The position numbers and the translations under genes were made by a program. From NCBI RefSeq assembly GCF_958295425.1, contig NC_081153.1, positions 2,824,419 through 2,888,418 of the forward strand: DNA of 64,000 nt, read 5' to 3'. Below are positions 31,122 through 40,149 of this stretch, one piece after another (positions within the stretch are counted from its first letter, which is position 1; every line of letters starts with the position of its first letter). The notes below the pieces were generated by a model. That model saw nothing but the letters and a program-made list of their open reading frames with translations. It made no database searches and had not been told where the DNA came from. The stretch comes from Solea solea. Its lineage: Eukaryota > Chordata > Actinopteri > Pleuronectiformes > Soleidae.

Positions 31122-34100
31122 CTGTGTAAAGAGATCACATTGATTAAAAACATTTCCTGACACTTTAATAATTACAAAAATATTTAAAGTTTTCAACCTA
31201 GGGTTTTACTTTAAATAACCTTATTCCTTTGATTACAAAATAATGGTGATGTATGAATGTGTAGGATGAAAGCGCTGTTTTACTTTACGTTAAATTTGGG
31301 ACACAGCGCTGACAAAAAGGGTGACCCCTTTAAAATTAGGTTCTAAGCACATCCAGTCTGATATGCTGGCTGCTGTGCTAAGCATTGTCAAAAATCCTGC
31401 TTCAATGTCCAACCTAAGAAAACAGGGCTGCTTCCCTGGCCCGTGTGCCATTATTGCTGGTATAACATATAATCATATTTCTTTGTAAATGTGTCTTGCC
31501 GTAACGATCCAGGCCGTTACTGGAACCAAACTGGGTTTCATATTGTACTACACATTTACACTTTGAGTGTATGAGTAAGTGCAATTATGACAAATGTTAA
31601 GCAACATTGAATGAACATACTTACCTCTTGTAAGATCTGCATATGTTCGGCTAGTTTCTGGCCAGTAACACCTCCCTTCTTCTGGAAAATTGACGTTAGC
31701 TGGGACTGAAGACTGTCCAACTGTGCCATGAAGGTCGTCTTTAGTGGATATGTTGTAGTATGTTGAAATTCAGCATTTATCTGTTACACATATGTGAAAA
31801 GGTGGTATTGCACCCCCGATTCACACATGGGATGGGACGCCACAAAGTGCAAAAACAGGACACAGCTTCGAGGGTTCAAGTGAAAAAATGTTGCTGGTTT
31901 ATTGCCAAGTGCGCACGTGCACAAAAAATAATAACAAAAAAACAAATAAAGAAAATACTTGGAAATCACAAAAATCAAACCAGCCCTTCATAGGCAAAAC
32001 AAAACTACCTTGGAGAGGCACGAAAAAGGCAACCTCGCAGCAAGCTCACCTACAGCCATATGAAAGCACTCTCCCTTACCCCGTCTCCCCAGTAGCTTTA
32101 AATAAGCCCACCAATCAGCTACTCATTGGGAGAACTCACTCGGATAGGTAACACCTCTCCAAGCACAATCATTATAATAGCCATAGACAATAGAGTTAAC
32201 ACCATAATATCCCCTCATAATACCTATAAATATCCATACATATTTCCCCCTTCAAACATACACTTTAAATAAATCACATCAGCAATAATAATGATACACA
32301 GAAGTATTCACGTCCACTCACCCCCCCGTCATTAGCAAACACCAATTGTACTGTCCTGGGACAGAATAAGGATCTGCTTCCACTGTGGCTCGCGTTTCCA
32401 CCCGGACCAATTTGCGGATGGACCTGGGAGACCGGCAGTCGACTCGTGAGTGTGGTGTTGCGTTTGATAAACTAGAGAAAGTATTGTTAACTAAATGGAA
32501 TATGTAACTGAACCAGTGGGTAACTCACTGTGCGCTGTGTTAAGTAAATAAATGCCGTTGCTTGAACCGACGTGTGTTGTGGTTGTTTGTAGCCGTTAGC
32601 TTCGCTTAATATGTTGATCAAACGTTCTACGAAAAAGCTATGTGTTGCAGGCTCCGGGCTAGATGGTAGGCTCTGGGAAAACGAGCCCCTCGCTTTTCAC
32701 ATTTCCTCCCCCCTGTGAAGGCTCGTCACTAGGGTGACGAGACAGGAAGTCTGCAACTGGATTCAGTTTCCCTGCCCTATACTTAACCTGAAACTTGAAT
32801 GGCTGCAACGACAAAAACCACCGTGTAATGCGTGCATTGGAGTTTTTCATTTTCCCCAACCATTGCAATGCCTTATGATCAGTCTCAAGCAAAAAGTCTC
32901 TTCCCAACAGGTAATATTTGAAAGTCTCTAGAGCCCATTTCACCGCCAAGCACTCAAGCTCCACCACGGAGTACCTGGTCTCCCGGGGGAAGAGCTTACG
33001 GCTAATATAAGCCACAGGCTTCTGCTCTTCAGCCTCTCCCTGGAGAAGAACGGCCCCCAGTCCCACTCCAGATGCATCTGTCAGGACTGTGAACTGGCCC
33101 TCAAAGTCTGGACTCTGCAACACCGGTTCACAGAGCAATGCTGCTTTCAGATCCTGGAACGCCCCCTCATGCACTGCCTCCCACCTGACTCTTGTGGACC
33201 CCGACTTCCGGGTCAGATCTGTGAGAGGTGCAGCACGGGAAGCAAAGTTTGGGATGAATCTCCGGTACCATCCGAGCCCCAAAAAAGACCGTACGTCCTT
33301 CTTGGTCTGGGGTCGCGGACAGTCCCGGACAGCCTCTAACTTGGCCTTTTGAGGCTTAATCACCCCGCCTCCGATGATGTGCCCAAGGTAACTGACCTCT
33401 GACTGAGCCAAGGCACATTTCTTCAGGTGGAGCGTCAGCCCAGCTTTGTGGATGCGATGCAGCACTTCTCCCAGATGCTGCATGTGCTGCATCCAGGTGG
33501 CGCTATAGACGACCACATTGTCCAGATATGCTACTGCAAAGCTGTCGGTGCCGTCCAGCACACGGTCAATCAGCCTCTGGAAGCATGCAGGCGCACCCTG
33601 CAGGCCGAAAGGCATTACCGTGAACTGGTAGAGACCTTGAGGGGTACGAAAGGCAGTGTAAGGCTTTACTCCTTCAGCCAATAGAACCTGCCAATACCCC
33701 TTGCAGAGATCGAGTGTGGTGACGAATTGCGCCTTTCCAAGACGCTCTATGAGGTCATCCAACCTCGGCATTGGATAGGCGTCAAAGTTGGACTGAGCAT
33801 TCAGCTGCCTGAAATCAACGCAGAAGCGAATGCTCCCATCTTTCTTAGGCACGAGAACCACTGGGCTGCTCCAGCCGCTGTTGGACCGCTCGATGACCCC
33901 CAGCTGCTTCATTGCCTCCAACTCCTCCTGAAGTGCAGGCAACAAGCGCTCGGGGATATGGTACACCCGCTGTCTCACCGGCTTGGAGTCCTTGAGTTGG
34001 AAGTCATGCTCCACCACTGACGTGCGCCCCGGCTGATCGGAGAACAACCCCTCGGGGATGATGGCCCACAGCTCCTGCGCCTGCTGACTCGTCAGGTGGG

Positions 34101-37100
34101 AGAGGTCGGGCTCAGTGGTGGGAACCGGCGTGGGAACAAAACTGCTCCGGGACGTCCTCATCCTCCCCCACAGCTCGTACCATCAGCTGGTGACTGAGCG
34201 GCAACTCCCGCTCATGCCACTCCTTGAGGAGATTGATGTGGAAGGCCTGTCTGGTCTTACGCCTCCCTGGCATCTCCAGCTCGTAGGTCACCGGCCCCAG
34301 CTGACGGGTAATCCGATATGGCCCCTGCCAGCGGGCCAGAAGCTTGTTCTCTGTTGTCGGCAACAGCAAGAGAACCTGCTGTCCTGGCTTGAAGCTCCTC
34401 TGCCTTGCTGACTGGTCGTACCACCGAGCTTGGGTCTGCTGAGCCTGCCGCATGTTATCTTCCACCAGGCCAGCCATCTCCTGCAGTTTGTCCCGCATCT
34501 TCAGGACGTAGGTGAGTATGCTGGTGCTCTCGGTGGGTCTAGGATTCCCCCAGGCCTCCCGCAGCAAATCAAGAGGGCCCCTGACTTGACGCCCATATAA
34601 CAGTTCAAAGGGAGAGAACCCTGTGGACGCCTGCGGTACCTCCCTGTAAGCAAAGAGGAGGTATGGCAGCCACTGGTCCCAGTCTTTGCCGTTGTCTGCA
34701 AAAAACTTCCTTATCATGCTCTTCAGAGTTCTGTTGTACCTCTCTACCAGCCCGTCAGTCTGAGGATGGTAGGGTGTGATCCTTATCCCGCTTATCCCCA
34801 GTAAACTATAAACTTGTTTAAGTGTCTTGGACAGGAATGCAGTTCCCTGATCTGTGAGGATTTCATGTGGTATGCCTACCCTAGATATCAGTTGCAGTAA
34901 AGCACGTGCAATAGCGCTAGCTGTGATTTTGCGCAGGGGGAAGGCTTCTGGGTATCGGGTAGCATAATCACAAATAACCAGAATGAATCTGTAACCCGAC
35001 TGTGTTCTTTCCAATGGCCCAACTATGTCCATAGCTATTCTGTGGAAAGGAACACCAATGATGGGGAGGGGATGTAAAGGTGAAGGCTTAACTTTGTGGC
35101 TACTGGTAAGCTGACAGGTGGGACAAGACTTACAGTACCTTTGAACCTCACTGTATAACCCCCGGCCAGTGGAAACGTGCAGCTATCCTCTCAAGCGTCT
35201 TAACATTGCCAAGATGCCCTGCCCAAGGGATATCATGGCCTAATGCCAATACCTTCTCCCTTAGACACTTTGGGACAATCAATTGCTCACTGCTTCCCCC
35301 TTCAGGTTGCCGGTACAATAGATCCTCACGGATAAAGTAGTGCTCGCCCGATAACGCTGCAGCCACCCCAGTCTTCTTCCCATCTATCTCTGTGACTTTA
35401 CGAAAAGTTTCTTGTAAAGACTGATCTTCTTTCTGTAATTCACTAAAATTACTTGGAATCTCCCCCACAGTTTCTTGTGACACATCAGGAACTGGCACCT
35501 GGTCTTCCAGCTTCTGCACTGTGTCCTGCAGTTTCTCCCTCCGTCTCTGTCTGCGGCTCTTTCGCTCCTTTACCTTCTCAGGTAGGCTAACGTCATTCTG
35601 ACTGAAGGGCATCATGTCTAGCAGTGAGATATTAGCCTCCGTCTTAGCCTTGGCTTGAGACTGTGTTGCTACCATGCTAACTGGCTTGGTAGACTGCACT
35701 AATTCGGGTAGTATGGGTACATCCTGTCCCAACACTACTGGCTGGCTCAACCCTTCAACTACCCCCGCCTGTAGCCAAAAGGTCCGCCCTTTAACCTTCA
35801 GGCCTATCTCAGTCACAGGATACACATGCTCATCCCCGTTAACACAACACACCCTTATATGCTTTTTCCCAATCTTCTCTGACCCGTCGATCAGATAAGG
35901 CTGAACTAAGGTCTGTGTTCTGCCTGTATCGAGGAGAGCAACAGTAGCTTTGCCATTGACATGAACTGGGACCGTCTGCACTTTGCTGACCAACTCCTCC
36001 GATTTACTACCAGGTCTGGTTACACTACACATGCCCATCACAGGCCTTTTTGATGGGACACTCTCTGCTTATGTGCCCTGTGTGCCCACAGTGGTAACAT
36101 ACAACATTCACTCTGCTCTGTGTGGCTGTAGGTGCTGGGGCCTGTCTCAGCTGGGAGTTAGATGGTGGGTTGTATGGTGGTCTAGGGTGGGAAGTAGGGG
36201 AAGGGTGAGGCTGTGTGTTTAGTGCCCTACTCTGTCCAAACCCTCTAGGACCAACTCCCCCACTGAATCCCCCAAACTTACCCCCGGCTGGTGGTCGGTT
36301 GTAGCTCTGGTACCGGAACGTCTTCGCCCCCGGGCGTGCAGCAAGGAACGCCTCTACCAGCTCTGCAGCCTGCTGGCCAGTCCTCGGGTTATGCTCCTTC
36401 ACCGACACACACACATATCAGTAGCCAGAGTTTGCAGATACTGCTCCAAGATGAGGAGCTCTCCGATCACCTCCACAGTCTTTCCGTCTGGCTTGATCCA
36501 CTTTCTATAAAAGTCCTTCAGGCGGGTGTACAGCTCTTTCGGTGTCTCTCCTGGTCGCACATCTGGATCACGGAACTGCTGCCTGTAGATTTCTTCGCTG
36601 ATCTCGTACTTTGCGAGAATGGCATCCCTCACCTTGCTGTAGTCCATGGCCTCCTGAATATCCATCGACACATACGCTGAGCGGGCCCGTCCTGTCAGGT
36701 AAGGTACCAGGTACACAGCCCATTCAGCTCTTGGCCACCAATAGGCCACTGCCAGCCTCTCGAAGGTGGTGAGATACTGTTCGATGTCATCCCCTTCCTC
36801 CAGTTTCGGCACCGCTGCTCTGGTCCAGGCGGCTGGAGACGGTGCTGCTCGTTCCGGTGGGTCGGCTGGTCCAGATTCCGGTTCTGATGGGGCTGCTGGT
36901 AGTGGCGATGCCATTAGAAGTCAATCGCCATCACCCCCTGGCTGACGTTCAGCACTGCCACGCCTTCGCTCTTCTTCCAGTTCATCTCGGACATTGTTCA
37001 GCTGCACCTGCACGCTACGCCATCTCTGCTCCTGCTTGTAGGCCTCACGCTCTTGGCCCTGGAGGGTTTTCTGAAGGAGGCTGTAGAGTGATGCCAAGTT

Positions 37101-38925
37101 TAAGGTCCCCAGGTCCTCTGTTGCATCATCGACCACTGGATCACCTCCCTTGGCTCCGTCCTCTTCCTCATGTACTTCTTGCCCTCGCTGCGGCTTATCC
37201 CTGGTTAGATGTCGGATGGACATCCTCGGACGCATCGACTCCCGTCTTCCGGAGTTATTCTTGCTGCTCTTGGAGGGCGCCACTATCCCACCACTGCCAC
37301 CAATTGTGAAAAGGTGGTATTGCACCCCCGATTCACACATGGGATGGGACGCCACAAAGTGCAAAAACAGGACACAGCTTCAAGGGTTCAAGTGAAAAAA
37401 TGGTGCTGGTTTATTGCCAAGTGCGCACGTGCACAAAAAATAATAACAAAAAAACAAATAAAAAAAATACTTGGAAATCACAAAAATCAAACCAGCCCTT
37501 CATAGGCAAAACAAAACTACCTTGGAGAGGCACGAAAAAGGCAACCTCGCAGCAAGCTCACCTACAGCCATATGAAAGCACTCTCCCTTACCCCGTCTCC
37601 CCACTAGCTTTAAATAAGCCCACCAATCAGCTACTCATTGGGAGAACTCACTCGGATAGGTCACACCTCTATTGTCTATAGCCATAGACAATAGAGTTAA
37701 CACCATAATATCCCCTCATAATACCTATAAATATCCATACATATTTCCCCCTTCAAACATACACTTTAAATACATCACATCAGCAATAATAATGATACAC
37801 AGAAGTATTCACGTCCACTCACCCCCCCGTCATTAGCAAACACCAATTGTACTGTCCTGGGACAGAATAAGGATCTGCTTCCACTGTGGCTCGCGTTTCC
37901 ACCCGGACCAATTTGCGGATGGACCTGGGAGACCGGCAGTCGATTCGTGAGTGTGGTGTTGCGTTTGATAAACTAGAGAAAGTATTGTTAACTAAATGGA
38001 ATATGTAACTGAACCAGTGGGTAACTCACTGTGCGCTGTGTTAAGTAAATAAATGCCGTTGCTTGAACCGACGTGTGTTGTGGTTGTTTGTAGCCGTTAG
38101 CTTCGCTTAATATGTTGATCAAACGTGCTACGAAACTCGGCTTGGAAATGCCGCCCGTGGACAACGCTGCTATGTGTTGCAGGCTCCGGGCTAGATGGTA
38201 GGCTCTGGGAAAACGAGCCCCTCGCTTTTCACAACATAAAAGAAAGAGACAGAAGACAAAGACCACTGTTTAGTCATGTATGTAATGGTGATCCATGAAA
38301 AGGATACAGTAAGACTATATGTCTACAGTGTTTTAGTCAATTACCATTAATACATGAAGAGAAATACCATTCTTCAGACCACAACACTTATACAGTGAAA
38401 CTACCCAATGAATAAAGGAACATGGGGGAAGGAAGCATTTACCTCATCAATATTGAAAAGTGCAGGCCACCTCACTTTAAACTCTCTGGCACCTGGACTT
38501 CCATGCACCACTTCTTTTCTCCGGTAGGAGAATGTTTTAGACATCTTCTCTCTTACATTTGATGCCCTGTTCCTTTGTCTGATGTCATTCAATGCCGAAC
38601 AGACACTGCGCTGCCTGGGTCGGTCACCACACACGGCGGTGGTCAAATTCCCTCTGACTTTGTAAGCGCAACATTAGTGTTTAAACACAGCGACAACAGA
38701 TATTTTATTTTATAATGTATTAGGAGCATGTTAAGTTAGCTAGGTAAAGCATGTGTCTAGCTTTACTACTTTAGTTTCGATCAAAACATTTGAAAAATGT
38801 AAATACATCATGGTTAAAGTAATGTGATTATTAAAGACTTACCCAAACAATTCTGAATTCAGCCGAGGAATGGCGAGTAACGTCCGCTTCCCAGGTTTCC
38901 CAGAGTAGATACGAACTTCTGCCGC
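31026..38925 (-). CDS. Host gene resembling the fish 'SAM domain-containing protein 3-like' family, partial
   Basis: Minus-strand exons about 38925-38843, 38653-38443, 31780-31625 and 31121-31026 join in one open frame over GT-AG introns, with matching phases. Segments RIYSGKPGKRT, SALNDIRQRNRAS, YRRKEVVHGSPGAREFKVRW and PALFNIDE lead to INAEFQHTTTYPL, FMAQLDSLQSQLTSIFQKK and VLRALCLYLGED. That order and wording match a large, poorly characterised teleost family often named sterile alpha motif domain-containing protein 3-like. The SAM domain itself was not seen, its function is unknown, and both the start codon and the 3' exons are missing. The intron 31781-38442 contains a complete Gmr1-like element. 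Family naming is from memory. Confidence 0.6.
31625..31780 (-). CDS. SAM3-like exon just downstream of the LTR element
   Basis: 156 nt, phase 0 at both ends. Acceptor GTGTAACAG has its AG at 31781-31782; donor GTAAGT begins at 31624. Encodes INAEFQHTTTYPLKTTFM, then IFQKKGGVTGQKLAEHMQ. Only about ten bases separate the exon edge from the left LTR boundary at 31793. Confidence 0.7.
31788..31792. repeat. ACATA target-site duplication, left copy
   Basis: ACATA directly before the LTR; the same five bases follow the other LTR at 38234-38238. Confidence 0.9.
31793..32701 (-). repeat. Gmr1-like 3' LTR
   Basis: 909 bp, minus-strand TGTGAAAAGC..CTTTTCACA. Compared with the 5' LTR it lacks about 30 bp near 32630 and differs in a short block near 32155-32170. 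Its last bases now lie directly upstream of a host splice acceptor. Confidence 0.9.
32659..34161 (-). pseudogene. Gmr1-like reverse transcriptase-RNase H
   Basis: 500-codon open frame. The RT contains PVVLVPKKDGSIRFCVDFRQ, TTLDLCKGYWQVLL, VMPFGLQGAPACFQ and the active-site box AYLDNVVVY (YLDN at 33517-33528), where the second catalytic Asp is Asn (GAC to AAC-type change). RNase H follows (LTDASGVGLGAVLLQ, LETDHKALQWL). It lies downstream of integrase in another frame: the overlap at 34112-34161 is best explained by one extra T in a TTTT run near 34137. The final codons extend into the 3' LTR. With the changed active site the enzyme is probably dead even though the frame is open. Confidence 0.85.
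32702..32714 (-). promoter_or_regulatory. Gmr1-like polypurine tract
   Basis: Minus-strand AGGGGGGAGGAAA abuts the 3' LTR and is the expected primer for plus-strand DNA synthesis. Confidence 0.85.
34112..35032 (-). pseudogene. Gmr1-like integrase core
   Basis: 306 codons with the D,D,E triad in MDIVGPLERTQSG, LTDQGTAFLS and HPQTDGLVERYNRTLKSM, then the C-terminal DNA-binding region (FKPGQQVLLLLPTTENKL, LARWQGPYRITRQLGPVTYE). It precedes RT, the reverse of the normal Ty3/gypsy order. Its zinc-binding N-terminus is in another frame (35148-36041), separated by a frameshift at a run of five C (plus strand) about 35159-35163. Confidence 0.88.
35148..36041 (-). pseudogene. Gmr1-like protease and integrase N-terminus
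   Basis: 297 codons. The aspartic protease motif is ALLDTGRTQTLVQ (DTG), with a downstream VVLGQDVPIL flap-like end. A basic linker (KVKERKSRRQRRREKL) leads to an integrase zinc-finger start (GHDIPWAGHLGNVKTLERI). The reading frame is lost after FHWPG, and the CxxC half (YCKSCPTC) lies in the next frame. Confidence 0.85.
36025..37235 (-). pseudogene. Gmr1-like Gag with SCAN-like segment, broken
   Basis: A coiled-coil-like N-terminal part (37235-36924, EAYKQEQRWRSVQVQLNNV) ends at an in-frame TGA (36921-36923). The main part (36914-36399) has ERLAVAYWWPRAEWAVYL, LTGRARSAYV, then a SCAN-like stretch (KELYTRLKDFYRKWIKPDG, LLILEQYLQTL) continuing as KEHNPRTGQQAAELVEAFL in another frame (36414-36025). 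The frame change falls in a CA dinucleotide run about 36404-36413. A CCHC knuckle (CYHCGHTGHISRECP) closes the protein. SCAN similarity is by pattern: RxxF, W-P, LLxLEQ, ExxP spacing. Confidence 0.82.
37286..37302 (-). promoter_or_regulatory. Gmr1-like primer binding site, tRNA-Leu type
   Basis: Minus-strand TGGTGGCAGTGGTGGGA lies two bases inside the 5' LTR. It is complementary, with one mismatch, to the 3' end of vertebrate tRNA-Leu (CAG/AAG type, including CCA) as I remember it, so tRNA-Leu is the likely primer. Confidence 0.75.
37305..38233 (-). repeat. Gmr1-like 5' LTR
   Basis: 929 bp. Its outer edge abuts the ACATA duplication at 38234-38238. Most of it matches the 3' LTR base for base; it keeps a roughly 30-bp block (CTCGGCTTGGAAATGCCGCC and following) that the 3' LTR lacks. 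Confidence 0.9.
38443..38653 (-). CDS. SAM3-like exon upstream of the LTR element
   Basis: 211 nt. Acceptor AAAGTCAG (AG at 38654-38655), donor GTAAAT (38442 downward). One base completes the Gly codon split from the previous exon; then 70 codons, including SVCSALNDIRQRNRAS, REKMSKTFSYRRKEVV and FKVRWPALFNIDE. It ends in phase 0, matching the next exon. Confidence 0.65.
38843..38925 (-). CDS. SAM3-like upstream exon, 5' edge uncertain
   Basis: Donor GTAAGT begins at 38842. Encodes EVRIYSGKPGKRTLLAIPRL, then NSELF and two bases of a Gly codon that the next exon completes. The 5' edge is a guess: a CAG near 38926 could be the acceptor. No start codon lies in frame, so an earlier exon is needed. 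Confidence 0.45.
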
Positions 38926-39315
38926 CCAAAGTCTTAAAGTGGCGGTATGTTTGTGAGCATGCGTCAAAATTCAAACAGGATGGCATGCACAAATTAAGAC
39001 AAGCTTATCTCTTTTGAGCTACATTTAATTAAACACAATATGATTGTCATAATTTTTACATTATATGTTGGAATTAATACAATTTTATAAAGGAAGTTAA
39101 ATAATACAAATATTTCTATTAAAATATGCTTGCCTAGTATATGAAACATTTACAAGGGGTCAGAATCATTTTTTTCAGTGCAGAGATATTTGATGGATTT
39201 AAGTGAATTTGAATAAACTAAATGCTCAGTTTCATTGGGGACATTATATCATTATTAGTATTATTATACATTATTATATTATTGTTGGACAAAACTTAAA
39301 ATATAATTATTCCCA

Positions 39316-39640
39316 GTGTGTGTGTGTGTGTGTGTGCGGGTATTATGTTGCGGGGACCTAAAACTGTTTACACAGTCACATTATGGGCACTTCTTTGTGG
39401 GGACAAAAATCAAGTCCCCACAATGTAAATAACTACATTTTAAGGTGAAGATATGTTTTAAGGTTAGGGTTAGGGTAAGGTTAGGGTCAGGGTCAGGGTT
39501 AGGATTCGGCCAGTAGTAATTGTGGATAAGGTAAGAGTAAGTCTCCAGGAAATGAATGTAAGTCAATGCAATGTCCCCTCAAGTCATGAATTTCCAACGT
39601 GTGTGTGTGTGTGCGTGTGTGTGTGTGTGCGCGCGCTCAT
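39316..39640. repeat. TG-flanked repeat with telomere-like core
   Basis: (TG)n tracts at about 39317-39337 and 39599-39632 frame a block with GTGGGGACAAAAATCAAGTC (inverted GGGGAC/GTCCCC pairs) and a run of GGTTAGGG-like units at 39461-39507. This is a familiar type of fish dispersed repeat; the hexamer units are imperfect (TTAGGG, TAAGG, TCAGGG). Confidence 0.55.
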
Positions 39641-39675
39641 TTTTTCCCTTTTTTTTCTTTTATTTATATGTACAG

Positions 39676-39716
39676 GTTATAACATTGAGACAGGGTCCCA
39701 TTTTCAACCAAGAAAC
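39676..39716 (+). CDS. Candidate exon of the unknown plus-strand gene
   Basis: A long pyrimidine-rich tract and TGTACAG precede it; GTATAAG follows. Two bases plus 13 codons (YNIETGSHFQPRN) end in phase 0, as the next exon requires. Only splice signals and phase support it. Confidence 0.35.
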
Positions 39717-40107
39717 GTATAAGATAAACTATATGCTCTTTATATATTAGTATTGATCTGTTTTTTAATCTTTGACTCTGACAAGTTGCACACAGCTTTG
39801 CTAATTTGAAAACTTGTGACCTCAGTTCTACAATTGTTAAGATAAAAGATTTGATGATGAATAATATTTTTCATGTTTAGAAATTAAAAATTCAGTTGAA
39901 TCACGGTCAACAGTGTCATTTGATTTGATTTGATTTCAATTAGCCTGCATATATTTTAGGACAGGAAAGTCTTACAGGCAAATGCAGTCCAGTTCATTAC
40001 TACTTGATTCTGGATTAAAAATGTTCCCATGTTAAAAAATGTGGAAGTTGTTGACATTTGCATTTAAGACATTATGTAACAATTGTGATTGTGATGATGG
40101 TCTACAG

Positions 40108-40149
40108 GTGCCAGAGGACACTGAAGACCATCCCTACAGCAAAGACTTG
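40108..40149 (+). CDS. Unknown gene, 42-nt exon
   Basis: Acceptor TCTACAG, donor GTGAGT; phase 0 on both sides; encodes VPEDTEDHPYSKDL. Confidence 0.55.

Larger units (their letters stand above)
31793..38233 (-). mobile_element. Complete Gmr1-like Ty3/gypsy LTR retrotransposon
   Basis: 6,441 bp between ACATA duplications, minus orientation, with LTRs of 929 bp (5', 37305-38233) and 909 bp (3', 31793-32701). The order on the coding strand is Gag, protease, integrase, then RT-RNase H. Integrase upstream of RT is the unusual arrangement known from Gmr1 of Atlantic cod, otherwise typical of Ty1/copia. Gag has a SCAN-like segment; SCAN domains of vertebrate transcription factors are thought to derive from Gmr1-like Gag. 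The copy has an in-frame stop, three frameshifts and an altered RT active site, so it is not autonomous. It sits in an intron of the SAM3-like gene, in the same orientation. Confidence 0.92.
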
